The notes beneath the pieces are model-generated. The model did no database searches, had not been told where the DNA came from, and worked only from the letters and a program-made list of their open reading frames with translations. Both the position numbers and the translations under genes were made by a program. This document shows, piece after piece, positions 15,094 to 21,169 of a stretch of 25,573 nt of DNA. The DNA lies in the NCBI GenBank assembly GCA_041690675.1, contig JAWLGU010000071.1:1-25573 (forward strand), read 5' to 3'. Numbering within the stretch: position 1 is the stretch's first letter; every line of letters begins with the position of its first letter. Origin of the DNA: UBA7803 sp041690675 (lineage in GTDB: Bacteria; Pseudomonadota; Gammaproteobacteria; Pseudomonadales; Azotimanducaceae).

Positions 15094-16080
15094 CTATGCC
15101 AGCTCCGGGTACGGCAGCAGCAGGGACTGCTCTCCCCGCCCTTTGCCACGGCGGGCGCGGCGCCTGGGCAGGGTGAGAGGCAAGCCCAGCAGCCGGTAGA
15201 GGGCCTTCAGATCGTCCTCGCCCAGCTCGCGCTGCTGGCCGTTGCGCAGGGTCGAAGGCAGCACCACCGGCCCGAACCGCACCCGCTTCAGCCGGCTCAC
15301 CGTCAGGCCCGCGCTCTCGAACAGCCGCCGCACCTCGCGGTTTCGCCCTTCCATGAGCACCACGTGATACCAGTGATTGGTGCCGGAGCCGTTGTAGTAC
15401 TGGATGTCGCTGAAGCGCAGCAGCTCGCCCTCCACGTCCACGCCTTCCTTCAGCGCCAGCAGCTGAGCTTCGTCCAGACGGCCGTTCACCCGCACCGCGT
15501 ACTCGCGATCCAGGCCGGTGGACGGGTGCATCATGCGGTGCGCCAGAGCGCCGTCGTTGGTGAGCAGCAACAGCCCCGAGGTCTGGACGTCCAGACGGCC
15601 GACGGAGATCCAGCGTCCCGCGCGCAATGGCGGCAGGTCGTCGAAGATGGTCCGCCGACCCTCGGGGTCGTGGCGGGTGCAGATGACGCCGGCGGGCTTG
15701 TTCAGCACCAGCACCCGGCAGCCGTCGGCGGGGGCTCGGCTCACCGGCTTGCCGTCCACGGCGACGGCGTCGTCGGCCGCCACCCGCTGCCCGGTATGAG
15801 CCACCTCGCCGTTCACGGTCACCCGACCGTCGGCGATCCACTGCTCCATCTGCCGGCGCGAGCCGAGACCCAGCTCCGCCAGCAGCTTGTGCAGCTTTTC
15901 CGCGGGCGGAGCGGGCTCGGACCCGCGGGATCGATCAGCGCTACGGGATCGATCAGCGCCGCGGGAACGTGGGGAGGCGGACGATCTCCGCGGAGGGTGC
16001 CTCCTCGCCGGCTTCGTCGCGGTGGCTTTCGACCGCCGGCTCGGCGTCGCGGGCTTCTTCGGTTTCTTGCTGGGCGGCAT
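15094..16080 (-). CDS. rluB: 23S rRNA pseudouridine synthase RluB
   Basis: RluB isomerises a uridine in helix 89 region of 23S rRNA (family knowledge, RsuA/RluB/E/F group). The only in-frame start codon downstream of the scpB repeat is the ATG at 16078-16080, giving 328 residues. The first 60 or so are basic and Pro/Ser-rich. An S4 RNA-binding domain follows at about 61-105 (KLHKLLAELGLGSRRQMEQW). The catalytic domain has Asp164 in GRLDVQTSGLLLLTNDG and ends with GRNREVRRLFES. The basic tail RRRARRGKGRG is common in the family. The 5' end overlaps scpB by 128 bases, unusually long, and part of the N-terminal extension is dual-coded. The assignment to RluB rather than RluE/F rests on the scpB neighbour and length. 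Confidence 0.93.
   Translation of the reverse strand: MPPSKKPKKPATPSRRSKATATKPARRHPPRRSSASPRSRGADRSRSADRSRGSEPAPPAEKLHKLLAELGLGSRRQMEQWIADGRVTVNGEVAHTGQRVAADDAVAVDGKPVSRAPADGCRVLVLNKPAGVICTRHDPEGRRTIFDDLPPLRAGRWISVGRLDVQTSGLLLLTNDGALAHRMMHPSTGLDREYAVRVNGRLDEAQLLALKEGVDVEGELLRFSDIQYYNGSGTNHWYHVVLMEGRNREVRRLFESAGLTVSRLKRVRFGPVVLPSTLRNGQQRELGEDDLKALYRLLGLPLTLPRRRARRGKGRGEQSLLLPYPELA
15926..15959. repeat. 16-bp direct repeat, 18-bp period, at the scpB/rluB overlap
   Basis: CGGGATCGATCAGCGC occurs at 15926-15941 and again at 15944-15959. In the rluB frame the duplication encodes ADRSR twice (residues about 42-46 and 48-52). The scpB stop codon (15953-15955, minus strand) lies inside one copy, so the duplication set the end of ScpB as well as the RluB linker. 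Confidence 0.85.
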
Positions 16081-16942
16081 CGGCTTGCGCGGGCTCGTCC
16101 TCGGTTTGATGTTCGGCGGCCTCGGCGGCCTCAGGGGATGCCTCGGCGGATGCCTCGGCGGATGCCTCGGCGGNNNNNNNNNNNNNNNNNNNNNNNNNNN
16201 NNNNNNNNNNNNNNNNNNNNNNNNNNNNNNNNNNNNNNNNNNNNNNNNNNNNNNNNNNNNNNNNNNNNNNNNNGGATGCCTCGGCGGATGCCTCGGCGGA
16301 TGCCTCGGCGGTAGCCTCGGCAAAAGCCGTCTCGTCGTCCTGCTCGCCGGCGCCGGTATCGCCCGCCGAGGCTTCCTCCACCACCAGCGGCTCGATGAGC
16401 GAGCGGATCTCGGCCAGCGGCGGCAACTGGTCCAGGCTCTTCAGATTGAAGTAGTCCAGGAACGCTCTGGTAGTACCGTACAAGCTCGGCTTCCCGGGCA
16501 CCTCACGCTGTCCGACCACGCGAATCCAGCCGCGTTCCAGCAGCGTGCGCATGATGTTCTGGCTGACCGCCACGCCGCGCACTTCCTCGATGTCACCGCG
16601 GGTCACCGGCTGCTTGTAGGCGACCAGCGCCAGGGTCTCGAGCAGGGCCCGGGAGTAGCGCGGCGGCTTTTCCTCCCACAGCCGGCTTACCCATTCCGCC
16701 AGCTCCTGGCGTACCTGATAGCGGTAACCGGAGGCAACCCGCTTCAGCTCGTAGCCGCGGCCTTCCGCCTCCGTCTCGAGCGCCTGCAGGGTGTCGCGGA
16801 TCTGCGCCCGGCCCTCCTCCGAATCGAGCTCACCGTGGGCGAACAGCCGGGTGAGCTGGTCCACGGTCAGCGGCTCGTCGGCGGCCATGAGCGCGGCTTC
16901 GACGATCTGCTTGAGCTTGCCCGGGTCGATGACCTCACTCAT
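15953..16942 (-). CDS. scpB: Segregation and condensation protein B with repetitive acidic tail
   Basis: ScpB joins ScpA and Smc in the bacterial condensin that compacts and separates chromosomes (family knowledge). Residues 1-185 hold the two winged-helix domains, with LALVAYKQPVTRGDIEEVRGV and SLYGTTRAFLDYFNL as clear family marks. From about 186 to the end the protein is an added tail rich in Ala, Glu and Ser. It has AEAS tandem repeats interrupted by a run of N (34 unknown residues if the gap length is taken literally), then an acidic stretch and the end RLPTFPRR. Many ScpB proteins stop near 180-200 residues. The ATG at 16940-16942 overlaps scpA by eight bases. The true length is unknown because of the gap. 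Confidence 0.93.
   Translation of the reverse strand: MSEVIDPGKLKQIVEAALMAADEPLTVDQLTRLFAHGELDSEEGRAQIRDTLQALETEAEGRGYELKRVASGYRYQVRQELAEWVSRLWEEKPPRYSRALLETLALVAYKQPVTRGDIEEVRGVAVSQNIMRTLLERGWIRVVGQREVPGKPSLYGTTRAFLDYFNLKSLDQLPPLAEIRSLIEPLVVEEASAGDTGAGEQDDETAFAEATAEASAEASAEASXXXXXXXXXXXXXXXXXXXXXXXXXXXXXXXXXXAEASAEASAEASPEAAEAAEHQTEDEPAQADAAQQETEEARDAEPAVESHRDEAGEEAPSAEIVRLPTFPRR
16136..16321. repeat. 12-bp tandem repeat in scpB (GGATGCCTCGGC)
   Basis: Three exact copies of GGATGCCTCGGC run from 16136 to 16171. Three more run from 16274 to 16309, followed by a variant copy (GGTAGCCTCGGC) at 16310-16321. Between them lies the run of N. On the minus strand each unit reads GCC GAG GCA TCC, which is AEAS. 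Because the unit is a multiple of three, all frames stay open through it, which explains several spurious reading frames here. Confidence 0.95.
16174..16273. other. Assembly gap of 100 N inside the tandem repeat
   Basis: Exactly 100 N sit between identical repeat copies, which looks like a placeholder of conventional size. Left copies start at 16136 plus multiples of 12, and right copies start at 16274. The offset of 138 keeps the codon frame but is not a multiple of 12. An uninterrupted array would need a gap of 94 or 106, or another value with the same remainder, so 100 is not its true length. Confidence 0.95.
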
Positions 16943-17795
16943 CGGCGGTCACCTCGGTAGCCGCAGCGTTCGCCGCGGCGCGCACGTAGATGGGGGCGAA
17001 GGGCTCGTTCTGCACCAGCTCCAGCAGCGACTCCCGCACCAGCTCGAGCAGCGCCAGGAAGGTCACCACCACCCCCATGCGGCCCTCTTCGGCCTTGAAC
17101 AGGCTACCGAAGGGCACGAAGTCCCGCGCCCCGCTCACCCGCTCCAGCACGTCGCTCATGCGCTCGCGCACGGACAGCGGCTCGAGCTGTACGGCGTGCC
17201 GCTGAAACATGTCGGCGCGCTTGAGCACCTGGGCCAGCGCCAGCAGCACGTCGCGCAGGTCCACGTCGGGATCGGCGTGCTGGCGCACCAGCTCCGGGCG
17301 CTGGGCGCGAGCCAGGAAGATGTCCCGCTCGAGACGCGGGAGCTCCTCCAGGGTCTCCGCCGCGGTCTTGATCTGCTCGTACTCCTGCAGGCGGCGGATC
17401 AGCTCGGCCCGGGGGTCGTCGTCGTCCTCGTCCTCGCTCACCGGCCGGGGCAGCAGCATGCGCGACTTGATCTCCGCCAGCATGGCGGCCATCACCAGGT
17501 ACTCGCCGGCGAGCTCCAGCTGCATGGCCTTCATGAGCTCCACGTAGACCATGTACTGCTCGGTGATCTCCGCCACCTTGATGTCCAGGATGTTCAGGTT
17601 CTCCCGGCGGATCAGGTACAGCAGCAGGTCCAGCGGGCCCTCGAAGGTCTCGAGGAACACCTCCAGGGCTTCCGGCGGGATGTAGAGGTCGGTGGGGAGC
17701 TCGCGGACCGCTTCGCCCCGCACCAGGGCGACGGTCTCCTTTTCCGTTTCCCGGATCTCGTAGAGCCTGGGTCGCTGCACCTGGGTCGCCTTCAC
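16935..17795 (-). CDS. scpA: Segregation and condensation protein A
   Basis: ScpA is the kleisin that bridges the Smc heads and binds ScpB (family knowledge). The 286 residues include the N-terminal kleisin mark FEGPLDLLLYLIRRENLNILDI at about 50-71. AGEYLVMAAMLAEIKSRMLLP and a short acidic linker (SEDEDDDDP) follow. The C-terminal winged helix has RMGVVVTFLALLELVR. The first 45 residues precede the usual ScpA start and are of unknown role. The start is a GTG at 17793-17795 that overlaps the trpS stop by four bases (GTGA), and the end overlaps scpB by eight bases. trpS-scpA-scpB-rluB therefore form one coupled operon. Confidence 0.96.
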   Translation of the reverse strand: MKATQVQRPRLYEIRETEKETVALVRGEAVRELPTDLYIPPEALEVFLETFEGPLDLLLYLIRRENLNILDIKVAEITEQYMVYVELMKAMQLELAGEYLVMAAMLAEIKSRMLLPRPVSEDEDDDDPRAELIRRLQEYEQIKTAAETLEELPRLERDIFLARAQRPELVRQHADPDVDLRDVLLALAQVLKRADMFQRHAVQLEPLSVRERMSDVLERVSGARDFVPFGSLFKAEEGRMGVVVTFLALLELVRESLLELVQNEPFAPIYVRAAANAAATEVTADE

Positions 17796-19006
17796 TTGTG
17801 AGAGATTCCGATGGCGGCGCGCACGTCCTCGAGGGTCTCCCGGGCCGCGTCACGCGCTTTCTCCGCCCCTTCCAGCAGGATGGACTGTACCAGATCCGGA
17901 TCCTGCTCGAACTGCCGGGCCCGCTCGCGCATGACGGCGAGCTCGGCGTTGATGGCGTCGATGAGCGGCTTCTTGCAGTCCAGACAACCGATGCCCGCGG
18001 TCCGGCAACCTTCCGCCGACCACGCCAGCACCTCTTCGTTGGAGTAGATCCGGTGCAGGTCGTACACGGGGCAGACGTTGGGATCGCCCGGATCGCTGCG
18101 CCGCACCCGGGCGGGATCCGTCTTCATGGTGCGGATCTTCTCGTTCACCGCGTCCGGCTCTTCCCGCAGGGTGATGGTGTTGTGGTACGACTTGGACATC
18201 TTCTCGCCGTCGAGGCCCGGCACCTTCGGCTGCTCCGTCAACAGCGCCTGAGGCTCCGGCAGAATGATCCGGCCGCCCCCTTCCAGGTACCCGTAGAGCC
18301 GCTCCTGATCGCCAATGGACAGGTTCGGCTGCTCGGCGAGCAGGGCCCGGGCCCGCTCCAGGGCCTCCGTGTCGCCTTGCTCCAGGTAGCGCCGGCGCAG
18401 ATCCCGGTAGAGGCGCGCCGCCTTCTTGCCCATCTTCGCCACTGCCGCCTCGGCCTGCTCCTCGAAGCCCGGCTCGCGCCCGTAGATGTGATTGAAGCGC
18501 CGGGCCACCTCCCGGGTGAGCTCCACGTGGGCCACCTGATCTCCGCCCACCGGCACCCGGCCCGCCCGGTAGACCAGAATGTCCGCCGACTGCAGCAGCG
18601 GGTAGCCCAGGAAGCCGTAGGTGGCGAGATCGCGGTCTTTCAGCTTGGCCTGCTGATCCTTGTAGCTCGGCACCCGCTCCAGCCAGGACACGGGCGTGAT
18701 CATGGAGAGCAGTAGATGCAGCTCCGAGTGCTCGAGCACCTTCGACTGCACGAACAAGGTGGCGGCGCCCGGATTGACCCCCGCGGCCAGCCAGTCCACC
18801 ACGGTGTCCAGGGTGTACTGCTCGATGTGCTGGGCGTGCTCGTAGTCGGTGGTCAGCGCGTGCCAGTCGGCGACGAAGAAGTAGCACTCGTACTCGTGTT
18901 GGAGCCGGGCCCAGTTCTTGAGCGCTCCGTGGTAGTGGCCCAGATGCAGGCGGCCCGTTGGACGCATGCCGGATACCACCCGGCTGCTGGAATCTCGACT
19001 GGTCAA
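17792..19006 (-). CDS. trpS: Tryptophanyl-tRNA synthetase, long form
   Basis: TrpS charges tRNA-Trp (class I synthetase). The 404 residues have the HIGH-type motif HLGH at 21-24, GGDQVAHVELTRE, and KMSKS at 269-273. Compared with the roughly 334-residue E. coli form there is an insertion at about 185-255 before KMSKS, as in Pseudomonas-type TrpS. The start is taken as the TTG at 19004-19006. An AAGG lies nine bases upstream, and a good -10 (TATAAT) about 30 bases upstream fits this start. A GTG at residue 10 lacks a Shine-Dalgarno, and the ATG at residue 14 would remove part of the conserved N-terminus. It heads scpA-scpB-rluB. Confidence 0.96.
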   Translation of the reverse strand: MTSRDSSSRVVSGMRPTGRLHLGHYHGALKNWARLQHEYECYFFVADWHALTTDYEHAQHIEQYTLDTVVDWLAAGVNPGAATLFVQSKVLEHSELHLLLSMITPVSWLERVPSYKDQQAKLKDRDLATYGFLGYPLLQSADILVYRAGRVPVGGDQVAHVELTREVARRFNHIYGREPGFEEQAEAAVAKMGKKAARLYRDLRRRYLEQGDTEALERARALLAEQPNLSIGDQERLYGYLEGGGRIILPEPQALLTEQPKVPGLDGEKMSKSYHNTITLREEPDAVNEKIRTMKTDPARVRRSDPGDPNVCPVYDLHRIYSNEEVLAWSAEGCRTAGIGCLDCKKPLIDAINAELAVMRERARQFEQDPDLVQSILLEGAEKARDAARETLEDVRAAIGISHK

Positions 19007-19035
19007 ATGGAGGAGCCTTGAGCTGGAATGGGGGG

Positions 19036-19065
19036 ATTATAAGGGTATCTGTCGCCGACGTTCAG
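19036..19065 (-). promoter_or_regulatory. Promoter of the trpS-scpA-scpB-rluB operon
   Basis: On the minus strand a perfect TATAAT (complement at 19036-19041) is preceded, 18 bases upstream, by CTGAAC (complement at 19060-19065), which matches three of six -35 bases. The predicted start near 19029 gives a leader of about 23 bases to the TTG of trpS. The promoter lies downstream of the heptamer repeat that follows yciO. Confidence 0.55.
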
Positions 19066-19080
19066 CCCGCGGACGCGGCG

Positions 19081-19150
19081 CTGTCCGCTATCCGCTATCC
19101 GCTATCCGCTGGAATGCGACCAACCCGCCTCTTGCGGATAGCGGATAGCG
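19081..19150. repeat. Inverted array of CTATCCG heptamers, locus B
   Basis: The left arm at 19081-19108 is CTGTCCG followed by three exact CTATCCG units. The right arm at 19135-19148 is two exact CGGATAG units. Bases 19093-19109 pair perfectly with 19134-19150, a 17-bp stem with a 24-base loop. The right arm touches the yciO stop codon at 19151-19153. No T-run follows on the minus strand. The unit and layout are the same as at 14997-15093, and both loops begin with CTGGA after the left arm. It probably marks the 3' end of the yciO message, before the trpS promoter. Confidence 0.88.
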
Positions 19151-19762
19151 TCACTCAAACTTCCCGAGCCCCTGGCGCACCACCTCCGGCACGCTGCCCG
19201 TCAGGTCCACGATGGTGGTGGGGACGAGGCCGCAGCTGCCGCCGTCGATGATCAGGTCCACGCTGGACCGCAGGCGCTCGCGGATCTCCTCCGGGTCGGA
19301 AAGCGGGCTCGAATCCTCCGGCAGGCGCAGGGTCGTGGTGGCCATGGGGGCCTGCAGGGCGTCGAGCAGGCCCAGCGCGATGGGGTGATCCGGCACCCTG
19401 AGGCCGATGGTCCGCTTCTTCGGGTGCACCAGCCGCCGCGGCACCTCCCGGGTGGCCGGCAGCAGGAACGTGAACGGCCCCGGGGTGAGCTGCCTCAGGA
19501 TGCGGTAGCTGGGGTCGTCCACCCGGGCGTAGGTGGCGATCTCGGAGAGGTCCCGGCAGGCGATGGTGAAGTGATGATTCTTGTCGAGCCGGCGGATCTG
19601 CCGCACCCGCTCCAGCGCCGCCTTGTCGCCGATCTGGCAGCCCAGGGCGTAGGTGGTGTCCGTGGGGTAGACGACCAGGCCGCCCCCGGCGACGATCTCG
19701 GCGGCCCGGGCGAGCAGCCGCGGCTGCGGATTCTTCGGGTGAATCGTGAAATACTGGCTCAA
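19151..19762 (-). CDS. yciO: YciO, Sua5/TsaC-related protein
   Basis: YciO belongs to the Sua5/YrdC/YciO superfamily of double-stranded-RNA-binding-fold proteins. TsaC members make threonylcarbamoyl-AMP for tRNA t6A, but the role of YciO itself is less clear (family knowledge). The 203 residues align end to end with E. coli YciO: MSQYFTIHPKNPQ, YPTDTTYALGC at 32-42, FTIACRDLSEIATY, KKRTIGLRVP and PTTIVDLTG. The start is a TTG at 19760-19762, which exactly gives the conserved MSQ(Y/F)F start; only a weak GAG-rich Shine-Dalgarno precedes it. It is divergent from yciB, and its end touches a heptamer hairpin. Confidence 0.93.
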   Translation of the reverse strand: MSQYFTIHPKNPQPRLLARAAEIVAGGGLVVYPTDTTYALGCQIGDKAALERVRQIRRLDKNHHFTIACRDLSEIATYARVDDPSYRILRQLTPGPFTFLLPATREVPRRLVHPKKRTIGLRVPDHPIALGLLDALQAPMATTTLRLPEDSSPLSDPEEIRERLRSSVDLIIDGGSCGLVPTTIVDLTGSVPEVVRQGLGKFE

Positions 19763-19778
19763 GTTCGCTCTCGCCGTC

Positions 19779-19808
19779 GTTACAGTGGGGCGCGGATTTC
19801 ATTATTAT
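19779..19808 (+). promoter_or_regulatory. Candidate promoter for yciB
   Basis: GTTACA at 19779-19784 (four of six) and TATTAT at 19803-19808 (five of six) are 18 bases apart. The predicted start near 19815 leaves about 27 bases to the yciB ATG at 19842. It shares the AT-rich core with the divergent yciO promoter. Confidence 0.42.
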
Positions 19809-19834
19809 CACACGCTCACCCGTTCCAGACTCAA
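19804..19834 (-). promoter_or_regulatory. Candidate promoter for yciO
   Basis: On the minus strand GATAAT (complement at 19804-19809, five of six) follows TTGAGT (complement at 19829-19834, four of six) with a 19-base spacer. The predicted start is about 35 bases before the yciO TTG. Its -10 overlaps that of the plus-strand promoter, so the two could compete. Confidence 0.35.
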
Positions 19835-19841
19835 ACTCCCT

Positions 19842-20444
19842 ATGACTCAGCTGTTGGACTTCGTGCCGATACTGATCTTCGTCGCGGTGTTCTTCACCAG
19901 CGACATCTATTGGGCCACCGCCGCCCTCATGGTGGCGGTTACCGCCCAGGCGGGAGGCTACCTGCTGCTGAAGAAGCCGCTGAGCCGGGAGCTCATGATC
20001 ACCCTGTGGGCGAGCCTGATCTTCGGCGGGCTCACCCTGTTCTTCCGCAACGAGACCTTCATCCAGTGGAAGCCCACCATCGTCAACTGGCTGCTGGCGG
20101 CGTCCCTGGTGGGCAGCTTCTACGTGGGTCGCACCAACCTGGTGAAGCGCCTGCTCGGCCATCAGCTCACCCTGGTGGACGAGGTTTGGACCCGGCTGAA
20201 CTTCGGCTGGGCCTTCGGATTCTTCTTCGCCGGCGTGCTGAATCTGCTGGTGGCCTACAACTTCTCCATGGAGTTCTGGGTCAGCTACAAGCTCATCGGC
20301 GGATTCGCCCTCACCTTCCTGTACATCGTCATCACCATGATCTACCTGTCGCGCAAGGGCTTCCTGCGCGAGACCGCCGGCGAGGCGGGCGACCCCGCCG
20401 GTCCGAGAGACCCTTTGCATCACGGAATCGAAGAGAAAAGCTGA
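19842..20444 (+). CDS. yciB: YciB/IspZ inner-membrane septation protein A
   Basis: YciB (IspZ, septation protein A) is a polytopic inner-membrane protein linked to cell envelope and division processes (family knowledge). The 200 residues align with E. coli YciB from MTQLLDFVPILIFVAVFF through DIYWATAALMVAV, FGGLTLFF, FIQWKP, LVKRLLGHQLTL and VWTRLNFGWAFFF-like segments. About five membrane helices are visible. The frame is open from 19746, but the upstream part covers the promoter region and lacks family similarity, so the ATG at 19842 is preferred. No clear Shine-Dalgarno is seen. The hydrophilic tail after residue 170 is longer than in E. coli. Confidence 0.95.
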   Translation: MTQLLDFVPILIFVAVFFTSDIYWATAALMVAVTAQAGGYLLLKKPLSRELMITLWASLIFGGLTLFFRNETFIQWKPTIVNWLLAASLVGSFYVGRTNLVKRLLGHQLTLVDEVWTRLNFGWAFGFFFAGVLNLLVAYNFSMEFWVSYKLIGGFALTFLYIVITMIYLSRKGFLRETAGEAGDPAGPRDPLHHGIEEKS

Positions 20445-20448
20445 ACCC

Positions 20449-21156
20449 ATGTCGCGTTTCCTTACCGGGCGAGCCACACGGCGCGCCGTCACCCGTACCG
20501 CCACGCCCGTGCTCATCGTTCTGCTCCTCGCCGCCACGCCGGCACCAGCCGCGCGAGCGGAGACCGCATACGTCTCGGACGAGTTGGAGATCACCTTCCG
20601 AAGCTCGCCGTCCAACCGCGCTGAGATCATCAGGATCCTCAGGAGCGGCACCCGGCTCGAGGTGCTCGAGCGGGACCCGAGCGGCGAGTGGGCGCGGGTC
20701 ACCGGCCCCAGCGGCACGGAGGGCTGGGTGCGGGTCCAGTACCTGGTGGATCAGCCCATCGCCCGGGACCGGCTCGAGGCGGCCAACCGCGAGGTCACCC
20801 GGCTGCGGGAGACGGTGGCCGAGCTGCGCCAGCGCCTGGAATCGGTGCAGAGCGAGCGCACGGCGGCCCAGGACAGCGCAACCGGCCTGACCAGTCAGGT
20901 CAGCCAGCTCGAGCAGGAGCTCGCGGAGATCAAGCGTGTCTCCGCCGGCGCCATCGAGACCGCCGCCGCCAATCGCCGGCTCGAGGAGCTCAACACCCGC
21001 CTGCGCGACGAGATGACGGCCCTGGTGGAGGAGCGCGACCAGCTGCGCAGCAACGCCCAGCAGCGCTGGCTGATGATCGGCGGCGGCCTGGTGCTGGCGG
21101 GGCTGCTGCTGGGCCTGGTGCTGAAGAGCCGGCCGCGGCGCAGCGCCTGGACCTGA
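20449..21156 (+). CDS. SH3-domain, coiled-coil membrane protein (YgiM-like, TIGR04211 type)
   Basis: The 235-residue protein has the layout of E. coli YgiM. A signal peptide with a long basic lead probably ends near ARA-37. A bacterial SH3 domain follows at about 39-100 (YVSDELEITFRSSPSN, GTEGWVRVQYL). Then come a long coiled coil at about 108-200, a membrane segment at about 206-225 (WLMIGGGLVLAGLLLGLVL) and a short basic end. The glycine-rich membrane segment is the family hallmark. The SH3 domain should face the periplasm, suggesting envelope or peptidoglycan contact; its molecular role is unknown to me. It begins four bases after yciB, so the two are probably co-transcribed. Confidence 0.88.
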   Translation: MSRFLTGRATRRAVTRTATPVLIVLLLAATPAPAARAETAYVSDELEITFRSSPSNRAEIIRILRSGTRLEVLERDPSGEWARVTGPSGTEGWVRVQYLVDQPIARDRLEAANREVTRLRETVAELRQRLESVQSERTAAQDSATGLTSQVSQLEQELAEIKRVSAGAIETAAANRRLEELNTRLRDEMTALVEERDQLRSNAQQRWLMIGGGLVLAGLLLGLVLKSRPRRSAWT

Positions 21157-21169
21157 CGGAGGCAGAGCC

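Noticed and set aside
16136..16321. CRISPR-like array
   Set aside because: The repeats are 12 bp, directly abutting with no spacers, and lie in frame inside scpB.
15364..16960. Plus-strand frames across rluB and scpB (for example MPRR or GCLGG repeats)
   Set aside because: They stay open only because the 12-bp repeat and the N run have no stops; the minus-strand genes are clear.
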